From Hyunsoonleella aquatilis (GTDB taxonomy: Bacteria; Bacteroidota; Bacteroidia; Flavobacteriales; Flavobacteriaceae), in the NCBI RefSeq assembly GCF_014270105.1, contig NZ_JACNMF010000004.1, forward strand, positions 370,944-434,943: DNA of 64,000 nt, read 5' to 3'. How positions within the stretch are numbered: position 1 is the stretch's first letter; every line of letters begins with the position of its first letter. Below are positions 8,912 through 17,578 of the stretch, in pieces. The notes under the pieces are model-generated. The model searched no databases, was not told the origin of the DNA, and saw only the letters and a list, made by a program, of their open reading frames with translations. The translations under genes were made by a program, and so were the position numbers.

Positions 8912-9796
8912 TCAAGGATAAATAAAGGACTCAATATCAGATTTGGATAATTTGGGGTTTGCACCTTCATTTTTAGCCACTAAAGCACCAACCCCACAAG
9001 CAATATCCACTGCTTTTTGAGGGTCAATTTCATTTAGTAATTGACTAATAAGTGTCCCTAAAAAAGAATCACCGGCACCTACAGTGTCCTTCACTTTGAT
9101 TTGATAACCGCTGTTGTAGTACAGTTGCCCATCATAAAGTAAAACGGCACCGTGCTCACCTTTTGTAACGCAAATATGTTGGGTATTGGTTTGCTTTGAA
9201 ATGAACTTTAAATTCTGCTCCAGTCCATTGTATTCCGAATTCAAATAGCCTGCAACTTCGTAAAGCTCCTCATCATTAAACTTGATAAAATTGGCCTTAT
9301 TCATCAAATCAATCAACATATTTTTTGAATAATGAGGTGGCCGTAAATTCAAATCGAAAACACTGTACTTTGCTAAATCTATGAGACTCAAAAGGGTTTG
9401 TTTTGAAACCTCATCCCTAGTAACCAAACTTCCAAAAACGAGGGCATCAGATGATGCTACCGTTTCTTTTAATCCATCCGACAGTTCAATTTTATCCCAC
9501 GCCCTAGGGTGCTCAATTTGATAAGAAGCAGAACCTTTTTTATTTAATGCTACGGTGACTTCCCCGGTACTAAATTTATCTTTTTTTTGTACAAATGAAG
9601 TATTCAATCCGTTTTCAACCAAAAAGTTCAACAACATCTGTCCGTTTTCATCTTTCCCGATGGCACTTACCATGGCAACATCATTTCCAAAGGAAGCCAA
9701 ACGAAGTGCCACATTTAAGGGTGCACCACCAATTTTTTTTTCGCCATTTGGAAATATATCCCAAAGCACTTCACCGAAACAGACTATTTTGGGCAT
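8912..9796 (-). CDS. PfkB family carbohydrate kinase, fructokinase-like
   Basis: This 294-residue kinase starts at the ATG at 9796 (MPKIVCFGEVLWDIFPNG). An upstream extension of the frame overlaps the glycosyltransferase gene and is not credible. The N-terminal GEVLWD block and the GGAPLNVALRLA glycine motif are PfkB signature 1. DTVGAGDSFLGT at about residue 240 is signature 2, with the catalytic aspartate. In this operon it most likely phosphorylates fructose released from sucrose. The exact substrate is inferred from its neighbours. It is the last gene of a three-gene operon, 10 bases after the glycosyltransferase stop. Confidence 0.9.
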   Translation of the reverse strand: MPKIVCFGEVLWDIFPNGEKKIGGAPLNVALRLASFGNDVAMVSAIGKDENGQMLLNFLVENGLNTSFVQKKDKFSTGEVTVALNKKGSASYQIEHPRAWDKIELSDGLKETVASSDALVFGSLVTRDEVSKQTLLSLIDLAKYSVFDLNLRPPHYSKNMLIDLMNKANFIKFNDEELYEVAGYLNSEYNGLEQNLKFISKQTNTQHICVTKGEHGAVLLYDGQLYYNSGYQIKVKDTVGAGDSFLGTLISQLLNEIDPQKAVDIACGVGALVAKNEGANPKLSKSDIESFIYP

Positions 9797-9806
9797 GAAC
9801 GCAAGT

Positions 9807-11081
9807 TTAGTAAATATTGGATTCCATAGTTTGTTGGTTAATGGAATTTCTAAAGACCTGAAGCATTCGTTTTGCAATACCAGTCCAACCAAAATTTCTT
9901 CGGGCGAAACGTGCACCCTCAACAGAAATCTCATTTCTTAAGGTAGGGTAAAGCAAAGGCATGGCCATCATAGCTCCAAATTCCAAAGGTCTATGCGGAT
10001 CGGCAAATAAAGCTTGATTACCAAAATCGATCAAATCATATAATCCACCGTGAACCGTAATTACACTTGGCGTGCCACAAGCCATGGCCTCAATGGCCAC
10101 CATTCCGAATGGCTCGTATCTTGACGGCATAGCGAATATATTTGCAGAACGATATACGTTGGCCAAATCTTCATCGGCTATATAATTCTTCCACTTTATT
10201 TTTTTATTTACGCCCAATTCGTTGGCCAATTCCTTCAACTTTTTAATGCCTTGCTTGTCCTGTTCAGAATCTCCACCAACGGCCGCAACCAAACGAGCTT
10301 CAGGTACTAATTCAAAAACAGTGGGCAAAGCTTTAATTAGCAGGTCATATCCTTTGTTATGTGCCATTCTTCCCAAAGCCAATATATCGGTTGGGTGGAT
10401 ATCATATTTTGCCCGTATTTTATCGTTCTCTTTGGTTGGCACGGGATAAAATCGGTTTTCATCAATTCCAGGTGGAATCATGGTACAGTTTCTCGGCAGT
10501 ACATCGTATTGTTGCGTCAACAAATCAACTTGTGGCAATGTGGTAGCAATCACGTGGTTACACATTTGAAATACAAAATACTCCTTTCGGATACGCTCCT
10601 TAAAACGATAGTTTTTTTCCATTTCCTTTTCGTCCATATCGCTACCCATGGTATGCTGTTTCCACCATCCTAAGGAATGCGGGGTGTGCACATGGGAAAC
10701 CCCCAATTCTTCGGCAATTTTTTGTCCAGCCCAACCGGCATCCCAATAATGTGAATAAATTACATCGTACTTTTTGTTCTCCTTTTTTATCGCCGCTAAA
10801 GTATTGGTTACAAACTTTTTTAAATGGTCATGCATATCCTCTTTTCGAATAAATTCCTTACCCCCGAAAGGGATACGCCACACACTGTAATTCTCATCGA
10901 CATGGTCGTACTCAGGCTGGTCTTCAAACCGCCTAGTGAGCAAATCTACTTTTTTACCTAGCCTGCTAAAACGATCAGCAAGTTCGAGTACGTAAACCAC
11001 CTGTCCTCCCGTATCGGGTTTTCCCAGTTCTGGATTCGCGCCTACGTATCCGTGCAAAGAGATCATTAAAATCGATTTCAT
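9807..11081 (-). CDS. Glycosyltransferase family 4, sucrose-phosphate-synthase-like
   Basis: This 424-residue GT-B enzyme has the N-terminal DTGGQVVYVLELA loop (Asp23 onward) found in sucrose-phosphate and sucrose synthases. It also has HTPHSLGWWK near residue 135 and the C-terminal donor site RYEPFGMVAIEAMACGTPSV with the E-x7-E motif. It probably joins a nucleotide-activated glucose to fructose-6-phosphate. The adjacent gene supplies a sucrose-phosphatase-like domain, which supports that assignment. The gene lies 21 bases after the phosphatase/glycosidase gene. Another retaining GT4 activity cannot be excluded from sequence alone. Confidence 0.87.
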   Translation of the reverse strand: MKSILMISLHGYVGANPELGKPDTGGQVVYVLELADRFSRLGKKVDLLTRRFEDQPEYDHVDENYSVWRIPFGGKEFIRKEDMHDHLKKFVTNTLAAIKKENKKYDVIYSHYWDAGWAGQKIAEELGVSHVHTPHSLGWWKQHTMGSDMDEKEMEKNYRFKERIRKEYFVFQMCNHVIATTLPQVDLLTQQYDVLPRNCTMIPPGIDENRFYPVPTKENDKIRAKYDIHPTDILALGRMAHNKGYDLLIKALPTVFELVPEARLVAAVGGDSEQDKQGIKKLKELANELGVNKKIKWKNYIADEDLANVYRSANIFAMPSRYEPFGMVAIEAMACGTPSVITVHGGLYDLIDFGNQALFADPHRPLEFGAMMAMPLLYPTLRNEISVEGARFARRNFGWTGIAKRMLQVFRNSINQQTMESNIY

Positions 11082-11102
11082 AATATTTCGTTTTAGTTGT
11101 TT

Positions 11103-13184
11103 TTATATAATTTTCAGGTCATGGCAAGCAGAAATGTACTGCGCCGCCGACCAAGCTTGGTATGCCTTTCCCATGGGTTTTCCAGTTGTACCGTGCGCCC
11201 ATTCGTTAAACTCCCATTCTTCGTTAATGCCTTCTTTATTGATTAAAGCCAGTTTGTACAATTCGGCCTTGGCAATATCTTTTAGACCTAACTTATTGAC
11301 AAACTTTACCCAGAACCCACCAACGAATGGCCATATTCCACCATTATGATAGTGGTTAGGCAAATTCAAAAGATTTACGGTATAATACGGGCGCCAATCC
11401 GGATCGCCTGGACTAACAACTGGATACACATTGGCAACAGGAAAAGGGTCATTTACACCTACCCCCAACATAAACTTGAACGTTTGATGGGCTTTTTCAG
11501 AGTCAATGGTTCCGTGCAGAAATGCAAGAATGTTACCCAAGGTATCGCAACGCCAGCTAAAATCAAATGGCGTGGTTTGCGCAATTAAATATGAGGTGTC
11601 CCCGAGTGTAAATTGCTTTTCTGCAAAGGAAACAGACTGAAATAATTGTTGCTGGGTGGATGGCCAAAAATTCTGAAGAATTTCTTTTTTAATGACCTGA
11701 GACCAACGGATATACTCCCCCGCCTGTTCATGATCGCCCAACATTTCCAGCATACGACCAAAACATACATTGGAGCGATACCATAAAATTTCATCATAAA
11801 GAATGTTATAACTCCTTCCAAATAAGTCGGTCCAATCTCCTGCTTCTGGGATTTCTAAAAGTGCATCATTATTACTATCGTGCGCACCCAACCATCGCAT
11901 TGTTTCCTTAATATCAGAAATGTATTCCCTAAGGAATTTAATGTCCTTGGTGACCGAAACATATTCGTAAAACGCAATCACCGTCCAAATACCGCTATCA
12001 ATGGAACAGATACCGCCTACTCCAGAATAATCGGGCACATTGTCCTTTATCCTAACATTTGAGGGTATTTGCCCGTTTCTAGAAATATGCTCAAACAACG
12101 TAACCAGTGTTTGTCGCGCACATTTATGGATTTCTTTATCTTTTTTGATTAATGGCAAAGCTCCAATAACAGTAATAGCACCGTCTCTAGCCCAAACACT
12201 ATAATAGTTTTCATCTGTTCCATGTGCCACATTATCTTCTATTGAACAAGCAGAGAACCCTAATGGTGTAATATTTTTTTTCAAGGCTTCAATGGCCTTT
12301 TTATAGCCTTCCTTTATTAAGGCGATTTTCTCATCTTCATCCTCAGTAGCTATATGGCTCAATTCCTGTTGAATGAAAAAGTCTTCAGTATGATCTACAT
12401 TCGTATCCACTTTGGCATCCTCTGGCAATACTCCATAATAAATTAAACCTTCAATGATACCATCTCCCTTCTCATTTTCGGTATGATATACTTGACGATG
12501 TTTGGTATATTGGTATAACTCCTCATGGGCATTGGCCACTACTATACCTTTAACATCCTTTACATCAAACATGGCGGAATCGTTACCACTATCTCCAGCT
12601 ACCAAAACGGCATTTGACTTTATCTTTAACTGCTTAAGTAACCATTGCAAAGCATTGGCCTTATTGGCAAACTTCGGAAGAATATCGAGAAATTTATCCC
12701 CGGAATAAACCACATTAACATGCATATTAGCGTCGGCAAAATCCTGTTCAACACTTGCAATTAATTCTGGAGTGGCATCATGAAAAAAATAACTCCGCTT
12801 ATAGGCATGCTGGAATTTCGTGGGTTGTTCACTAATAGGATGGTCAATATTTTGAATAACATTTTCAACCGATTTCAAATCCCAACCATCATCCAAAACA
12901 TCATTAAACTCCTTAACTACCTTTTTTTCCTTATAATTGTAAATATGGGTGCCAACCCCTGAAATGATATAATCGGGTTTTGGCAGAATGCCCTTGGCAA
13001 TTAAATTAAGGACGTCGTCAATCAATCGTCCAGTATTATAGGTTAACAGGACATCTTCAGGCTTGTATTTCTCCCAAATCTTACGGAAATTGCTTTTAAA
13101 GGTGTGAAAGTCTATTAAGGTATTATCTATATCGAATGAAAGAAGGCTAATATCGGTTTGATTAAGGTCTTCGGCTATTTTCAT
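11103..13184 (-). CDS. Fusion of sucrose-phosphatase-like HAD domain and (alpha/alpha)6 glycosidase
   Basis: This 693-residue protein starts at the ATG at 13184; an upstream extension in frame is hydrophobic and unlikely. Residues 1 to about 255 are a HAD-IIB phosphatase resembling sucrose-6-phosphate phosphatase, with nucleophile motif SFDIDNTLID (Asp18, Asp20) and motif IV AGDSGNDSAMF near residue 200. Residues from about 290 to the end resemble GH100/GH63/amylo-1,6-glucosidase-type toroids, with YYSVWARDGAITVIGAL, EAGDWTDLFGRSYN and a C-terminal EFNEWAHGTTGKPMGKAYQ. The protein could both finish sucrose synthesis and hydrolyse sucrose or another alpha-glucoside. It is the first gene of the operon. 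Confidence 0.87.
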   Translation of the reverse strand: MKIAEDLNQTDISLLSFDIDNTLIDFHTFKSNFRKIWEKYKPEDVLLTYNTGRLIDDVLNLIAKGILPKPDYIISGVGTHIYNYKEKKVVKEFNDVLDDGWDLKSVENVIQNIDHPISEQPTKFQHAYKRSYFFHDATPELIASVEQDFADANMHVNVVYSGDKFLDILPKFANKANALQWLLKQLKIKSNAVLVAGDSGNDSAMFDVKDVKGIVVANAHEELYQYTKHRQVYHTENEKGDGIIEGLIYYGVLPEDAKVDTNVDHTEDFFIQQELSHIATEDEDEKIALIKEGYKKAIEALKKNITPLGFSACSIEDNVAHGTDENYYSVWARDGAITVIGALPLIKKDKEIHKCARQTLVTLFEHISRNGQIPSNVRIKDNVPDYSGVGGICSIDSGIWTVIAFYEYVSVTKDIKFLREYISDIKETMRWLGAHDSNNDALLEIPEAGDWTDLFGRSYNILYDEILWYRSNVCFGRMLEMLGDHEQAGEYIRWSQVIKKEILQNFWPSTQQQLFQSVSFAEKQFTLGDTSYLIAQTTPFDFSWRCDTLGNILAFLHGTIDSEKAHQTFKFMLGVGVNDPFPVANVYPVVSPGDPDWRPYYTVNLLNLPNHYHNGGIWPFVGGFWVKFVNKLGLKDIAKAELYKLALINKEGINEEWEFNEWAHGTTGKPMGKAYQAWSAAQYISACHDLKII

Positions 13185-13278
13185 GAAGTATCTAAAATTT
13201 ACAGTTTTTGAGCGTTTTTTACTCAAATTTTGATTAAAATAGCAGATTTTTAACAAAAAAACAAGGAAAAACGACTTA

Positions 13279-13408
13279 TTGTGACGACTATTCACAATGT
13301 GATAAATTGAGAGCACAAGAATACTAAATCAGAAAAATGACTCCTGATTTTTTGAGTATTTGACAACAAGGAATTTGCTTTTTTTGAAAGTTTTATTTTA
13401 CAAAACTA
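13279..13408 (-). promoter_or_regulatory. Candidate promoter and inverted repeat of the sucrose operon
   Basis: On the minus strand TAGTTTTG (13401-13408) matches the -7 consensus TAnnTTTG. It would give a leader of about 200 bases before the phosphatase/glycosidase gene. Within that leader TTGTGA and TCACAA (13279-13297) form an inverted repeat with a 7-base spacer, and an overlapping TCACAATGTGA palindrome lies at 13292-13302. These could be an operator for a carbohydrate-responsive regulator. No regulator gene lies next to the operon. Confidence 0.35.
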
Positions 13409-13422
13409 GCTTTAAAAAAGCC

Positions 13423-14883
13423 TTAAATACCGCTTATAAAACTACCGTAAGGATCCTTGAATTGGATGCCTTGTTTAAAGCGGTTTTTGCTCAATTGTTT
13501 GTATTCTGCTAGAGCCCATAACACAAATTCTTTTACAAAGTAACTTTCTTCTTTTCCCAAGTTTGGCTGGTAAGCACCCAACAAATCATCCAACGGGGCA
13601 ACCCCATCCAACATGGACCGATATTCCTTATCCCTTAAATCGTCCAGCAATTCGAAACCTTCTTTTTGGTTAAAAAACCATGATACGATATCGTCATAAG
13701 GCGTTTCTTCATCCTGTTTCTTTAGTTTTTCAATTTTAGGAAAATAGGCTTCGAACAAGCTCTTTACCGCCTCGCCAATTAAATTATAAGCAACCACGGC
13801 CGCACCTTCCTGCTCGCCTTCATACACCAGTTCAACTTTTCCAGTGATAGAGGGAATAACGCCCATAAAATCACTTAAACGGACCATGGTATTATTATCT
13901 CCGGCCAACAATGCCCTACGCTCGGCAGTGCTCAATAAATTCTCGAATGCTGTAATGCTCAAACGGGCGCTGACCCCACTTTTGGCATCAATATATTCAC
14001 TTTCCCTAGCCTCAAAAACGATTTGCTCTAAAAGGTCTTTAGCCAAACTTGGCACTAATATATGTTCCTTTTGACTTTCAACCACTTTGGCTTCTTGCGC
14101 GGTGATAATTCGGGCAGTTTCGATATCTTCAGGATAATGGGTTAAAATTTGAGACCCAATTCTATCCTTTAAAGGTGTCACGATACTACCTCGATTGGTA
14201 TAATCTTCCGGGTTTGCTGTAAACAAAAATTGAATATCCAAAGGTAATCGAACCTTAAACCCTCGAATTTGAATATCACCTTCTTGTAAAATATTAAAGA
14301 GCGCCACCTGAATTCTGGCCTGCAAATCAGGCAATTCGTTAATCACAAAAATACAGCGATTGGCCCGTGGAATCATGCCGTAATGAATGACACGGTCATC
14401 TGCATAGCTCAATTTCAAGTTGGCCGCCTTGATGGGATCCACATCACCAATAATATCCGCAACGGTAACATCAGGTGTTGCTAATTTTTCTGCAAACCGT
14501 TCACTTCTGTGCAACCACGAAATGGGAGTATCATCACCTTTTTCCTTAATCAATTCAGTGGCATATCTCGAAATTGGATGGAACGGGTCATCGTTAATTT
14601 CTGAGCCTTCAACTACGGGAATGTACTCGTCCAGTAAATTTAACATCAAACGTGCTAAACGTGTTTTGGCTTGCCCTCGCAAGCCCAGAAGGTTAATATT
14701 ATGTCGGGATAAAATGGCACGTTCCAATTCAGGAATCACCGTGTTTTCGTAACCGTGAACACCTTCAAAAGTGGTCTCCTTATTTTTTATTTTTTCAATG
14801 AGGTTGTCTCTTAATTCATCCTTTATCGATTTGGATTGGTATCCTGTTAGATTTAGTGCACCTAGTGTTTTTATTTTTTTCAT
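13423..14883 (-). CDS. Chelatase-type AAA+ ATPase (MoxR/ChlI-like)
   Basis: This AAA+ protein has about 486 residues from the ATG at 14883; a TTG four codons upstream is the alternative. The Walker A region is LLGLRGQAKTRLARLML (GxxGxxKT), the Walker B segment is CIFVINELPDLQ, and the sensor/arginine-finger region is TANPEDYTNRG to PLKDRIGSQI. The layout matches Mg-chelatase subunit I-like ATPases that work with VWA-domain partners. The VWA gene lies just upstream on the same strand, separated by a DUF559 gene and repeats. The pair probably remodels a protein or inserts a metal; the target is unknown. Confidence 0.88.
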   Translation of the reverse strand: MKKIKTLGALNLTGYQSKSIKDELRDNLIEKIKNKETTFEGVHGYENTVIPELERAILSRHNINLLGLRGQAKTRLARLMLNLLDEYIPVVEGSEINDDPFHPISRYATELIKEKGDDTPISWLHRSERFAEKLATPDVTVADIIGDVDPIKAANLKLSYADDRVIHYGMIPRANRCIFVINELPDLQARIQVALFNILQEGDIQIRGFKVRLPLDIQFLFTANPEDYTNRGSIVTPLKDRIGSQILTHYPEDIETARIITAQEAKVVESQKEHILVPSLAKDLLEQIVFEARESEYIDAKSGVSARLSITAFENLLSTAERRALLAGDNNTMVRLSDFMGVIPSITGKVELVYEGEQEGAAVVAYNLIGEAVKSLFEAYFPKIEKLKKQDEETPYDDIVSWFFNQKEGFELLDDLRDKEYRSMLDGVAPLDDLLGAYQPNLGKEESYFVKEFVLWALAEYKQLSKNRFKQGIQFKDPYGSFISGI

Positions 14884-14923
14884 AGACTTTTTCAATCTTT
14901 TTGTTTTTTATTCTTTTGGGTTT

Positions 14924-14992
14924 TAAACCCTCCGAATTCCAATTCTTAGGAATTGGAATCCACCTCCCTTTCAAAAAGGGAGAAACTTGATA
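14924..14992. repeat. Composite palindromic repeat, copy 1
   Basis: The block starts TAAACCCTCCGAATTCC and contains two hairpins. One is TTCCAATTC with GGAATTGGAA around a short TTA loop, and the other is CCCTTT with AAAGGG. A second copy lies at 15490-15555, and an inverted, diverged copy lies within 19972-20125. Differences between copies in the first hairpin are compensated on both arms, which points to selection on structure. Confidence 0.8.
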
Positions 14993-15046
14993 CAATTATA
15001 TTTTTGCTGATTTTAATGCCCTATCAATTTATTCTTTATCCATTGG

Positions 15047-15115
15047 CTCTCCTCTTAAATTTAAGAGGAGAATGAATTCTGATTTTCCAAAAGTAAAATC
15101 AGAAGAAAGAGGAGT
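15047..15115. repeat. Two-hairpin repeat next to the DUF559 gene
   Basis: A perfect palindrome with arms CTCCTCTTAAA and TTTAAGAGGAG is followed by AATGAATT and a second hairpin (CTGATTTT with AAAATCAG), then AAGAAAGAGGAG. An inverted copy with the same arms but different loops lies at 19972-20037. It abuts the DUF559 stop codon and could act as its transcription terminator. Confidence 0.8.
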
Positions 15116-15116
15116 T

Positions 15117-15476
15117 TTATTTAAAATTACTTTGAATTTCCATAAAAACTGAAGCCAAATTCTCAAATACCATTTTGTTTTCAAATCTGACTACAGTATA
15201 ACCCAATTCCTCTAAACCTTTTGTTCTTTTCTCATCATTTTCTTGAGCTAAAGCATTATTATGGACTTCACTATCCAACTCAATAATTAGTTTTTCCTTA
15301 GCACAATAAAAGTCAACTATATAATTTTTGATACTGTGTTGCCTATTGAATCGTCTACCTTCAAACTGCCTTGCTTTCAAATGTTTCCATAAATATGCTT
15401 CAGCTGGAGTTAATGATTTTCTTAGTTCTGCACGTTTCTCTTTTAAATGCTTTAATGTGTGTGTGTTTTGCTTCAT
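15117..15476 (-). CDS. DUF559 endonuclease-domain protein
   Basis: This 119-residue protein belongs to the DUF559 family, which shares the Vsr/PD-(D/E)xK-type nuclease fold. Visible hallmarks are RKSLTPAEAYLWKHLKARQ, then FEGRRFNRQHSIKNYIVDFYC, the catalytic-type KLIIELDSEVH, and GYTVVRFENKMV. It lies between the VWA and AAA+ genes, which normally work together, and is bracketed on both sides by related palindromic repeats. That arrangement looks like an inserted cassette. Its biological role is unknown; single-gene DUF559 proteins are common and repeat-associated in Bacteroidota. Confidence 0.88.
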   Translation of the reverse strand: MKQNTHTLKHLKEKRAELRKSLTPAEAYLWKHLKARQFEGRRFNRQHSIKNYIVDFYCAKEKLIIELDSEVHNNALAQENDEKRTKGLEELGYTVVRFENKMVFENLASVFMEIQSNFK

Positions 15477-15489
15477 CTTATTCTAAATT

Positions 15490-15555
15490 TTTAACCCTCC
15501 GAATTCCGATTCTTTAGGAATCGGAATCCACCTCCCTTTTTGAAAAGAGAGGAGC
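15490..15555. repeat. Composite palindromic repeat, copy 2
   Basis: This is a direct repeat of 14924-14992, starting TTAACCCTCCGAATTCC. The hairpin reads TTCCGATTC with GGAATCGGAA, so an A-to-G change on one arm is matched by T-to-C on the other relative to copy 1. It is followed by CACCTCCCTTTTTGAAAAGAGAGGAG. With copy 1 it brackets the DUF559 gene in direct orientation. Confidence 0.8.
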
Positions 15556-15574
15556 CAGTCTTGCTCTTAAAATA

Positions 15575-16705
15575 TCATCCTCTTATCCTCTTTTTCCGAT
15601 TCGTTTCATAATCCTCAAAAATCATTTCACCCAGACCTTTCAATCCGGTATAAAATGCCTTGCCTTGGTTGGCATAGGTAAACTCCCGTACAAATTGCAT
15701 CAAATAGCTATCCTTTGCAATCATAAATGTGGTGATGGGGATATGCAACCGTCTGGCCTGTTGTGCCATCATATAACACTTGTTGATAATATGAGAATCT
15801 AGTCCCATGCTATTTTTATAATACTGTCCATCCGGCAATCGTAAACAACTCGGCTTGCCATCGGTTATCATAAAAATTTGTTTGTTGGTGTTTCTTTTTC
15901 TTCGGAGTATATCCATCGCCAATTGTAAACCTGCAACGGTATTAGTATGGTACGGCCCTACTTTTAAATAGGGCAAATCTTTAATTTCGATCCGCCAAGC
16001 GTCATTACCAAAAACGATGATATCCAATGTGTCTTTCGGGTATCGGGTGGTGATCAACTCCGCCAAAGCCATTGCCACTTTTTTGGCGGGGGTGATGCGG
16101 TCTTCACCATACAAAATCATACTATGGCTGATATCAATCATCAGCACCGTACTCATTTGGGACTTATGTAGAGTTTCCTCAATCACCAAATCATCTTCCG
16201 ACAGGGTAAAATCTGAAATTCCATGATTGATCTGGGCATTTTTTAAGCTCTCTGTCATTGATACTTTATCCAAAGCATCACCAAATTGATAGGCCCTAAA
16301 ATCACCCGTGTGTTCATCTCCAATTCCGGGGCTTTTGCTTTTGTGATTACCTTGTCCGCTTCGTTTTATCTTGCCAAAAATATGATCTAATGCTTGCTGG
16401 CGAATAGCGCGTTCCGTTTTTGCCGTAATGGCCAAGCCACTTCCGTTGCCGTCAGGATCAATTTCCTCTCTTAAGTAACCTTTCTTTTTCAGGTCCTCAA
16501 TAAAATCCTCAATTGTATAATCCGGTGTGGTGAGTTTGTACTCTTTGTCTAATTCCCGTAGCCAATCGATAGCCTCATCAAAATCACCTGAGGTATACGT
16601 TATCAGTTCCTTGAAAATATCGAAAAGCTTTTCAAATGGGGATTGGTAGGGGGTTTCGTAAGTCCTAAAAACGAAGCCGGTTTTTGAAGCACGAGATTTA
16701 TTCAT
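15575..16705 (-). CDS. VWA-domain protein, partner of the AAA+ ATPase
   Basis: This 376-residue cytosolic protein has a helical N-terminal half and a C-terminal von Willebrand factor A domain from about residue 185. The metal-ion-dependent adhesion site begins VLMIDISHSM (DxSxS), with further conserved positions in YHTNTVAGL and FMITDGKPS. No signal peptide or membrane segment is present. It resembles the VWA partners of MoxR/chelatase ATPases, and such an ATPase lies downstream on the same strand. A DUF559 gene and repeats now separate the two. Confidence 0.87.
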   Translation of the reverse strand: MNKSRASKTGFVFRTYETPYQSPFEKLFDIFKELITYTSGDFDEAIDWLRELDKEYKLTTPDYTIEDFIEDLKKKGYLREEIDPDGNGSGLAITAKTERAIRQQALDHIFGKIKRSGQGNHKSKSPGIGDEHTGDFRAYQFGDALDKVSMTESLKNAQINHGISDFTLSEDDLVIEETLHKSQMSTVLMIDISHSMILYGEDRITPAKKVAMALAELITTRYPKDTLDIIVFGNDAWRIEIKDLPYLKVGPYHTNTVAGLQLAMDILRRKRNTNKQIFMITDGKPSCLRLPDGQYYKNSMGLDSHIINKCYMMAQQARRLHIPITTFMIAKDSYLMQFVREFTYANQGKAFYTGLKGLGEMIFEDYETNRKKRIRG

Positions 16706-16793
16706 AGCTCCATAAAAATACTACATTTTTATAGAAGACGAATGACCTCTTAATTAGATTTATCTATTCTTTAACAATAAAATTGAATAGGTA

Positions 16794-17471
16794 CTATTCC
16801 ACCCTTCTAAGCGCATTGATGTCCTCTATCTTGATGAATTTGCCAATAGTTGAAATCATGCCCTCTTTTTTGAACTGGGAAAGCACCCTAATGGCGGACT
16901 CTGTAGCCGTACCCACGATATTAGCATAATCCTCGCGTGATAACAAAATACTCAAAGTACCATCCGGGTTTACACCAAAACTCTCATGAATGTAAATTAA
17001 AGTTTCAGCCAAGCGCTGTCGAACAGATTTTTGAGCCATATTCACAATAATATCATCTGCCTCCCTTAAATCGTTCGCCATATCCTTTAGCATATCGAAC
17101 GAAAACTTTGGGTTTTTCTGCAGATCGGATATAATCTCACTTCGGGGTATAAAGCAAACTTCCATATCATTGAGCGCCGTAGCCTGAAGATTGGCACTTT
17201 GATTACTCACCAAAGAACGTTGCCCGATCAACTGACCTTTTACCACCATTTTTACAATTTGGTCCTTGCCGTTTTCACTTAATTTAGACAATTTACAGAT
17301 ACCATCCTTGACGCAATACACCCCATTTATCGTATCACCTTCCTCAAAAATGACCTCGCCTTTTTTTATAATTTTTGAAGTTTTACACGCTGAAATTCTA
17401 ACTAACTCATCTTTAGTCAACGATTTAAGCGCATTAAATTGCTTAATAATGCATTGCTCGCATTTGCCCAT
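16794..17471 (-). CDS. Crp/Fnr family transcriptional regulator
   Basis: This 225-residue protein has a cyclic-nucleotide-binding-type beta barrel at about residues 20-130 and a winged helix-turn-helix at about 170-220. The recognition helix lies in ATESAIRVLSQFKKEG and keeps the Glu and Arg of the Fnr-type E-xx-SR motif, but has Ile where Fnr has Ser. The N-terminus starts MGKCEQC with two cysteines and there are further cysteines at about 29, 52, 58 and 106, so oxygen or redox sensing is possible. It is divergent from ccoI. A shared 14-bp box upstream of four operons in this window is its likely target. Confidence 0.9.
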   Translation of the reverse strand: MGKCEQCIIKQFNALKSLTKDELVRISACKTSKIIKKGEVIFEEGDTINGVYCVKDGICKLSKLSENGKDQIVKMVVKGQLIGQRSLVSNQSANLQATALNDMEVCFIPRSEIISDLQKNPKFSFDMLKDMANDLREADDIIVNMAQKSVRQRLAETLIYIHESFGVNPDGTLSILLSREDYANIVGTATESAIRVLSQFKKEGMISTIGKFIKIEDINALRRVE

Positions 17472-17509
17472 ACCACTATGTTTGTTTGATGTGTAAAAAT
17501 AAACAAAAC

Positions 17510-17553
17510 ATGACAGATATCATATTTTAAAACCCTTTGATTTTTGAATTTTG
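17510..17553 (+). promoter_or_regulatory. Crp/Fnr-type box and -7 element of ccoI
   Basis: ATGACAGATATCAT (17510-17523) fits ATGAyAnnTrTCAT. GAATTTTG (17546-17553) matches TAnnTTTG except at its first base. The centres are 33 bp apart, which puts the box near -41, the class II activator position. The same spacing occurs at three other sites in the window. Confidence 0.7.
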
Positions 17554-17578
17554 CTTCAGGTATAAATGAGCAAATAAT

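Noticed and set aside
17471-17510. Autoregulation of the Crp/Fnr gene through the box at 17510
   Set aside because: The position 33 bp from the box on the minus strand (17480-17487) reads AAACAAAC, which is not a -7 element. Activation by the class II geometry fits ccoI only; repression cannot be excluded but has no support.
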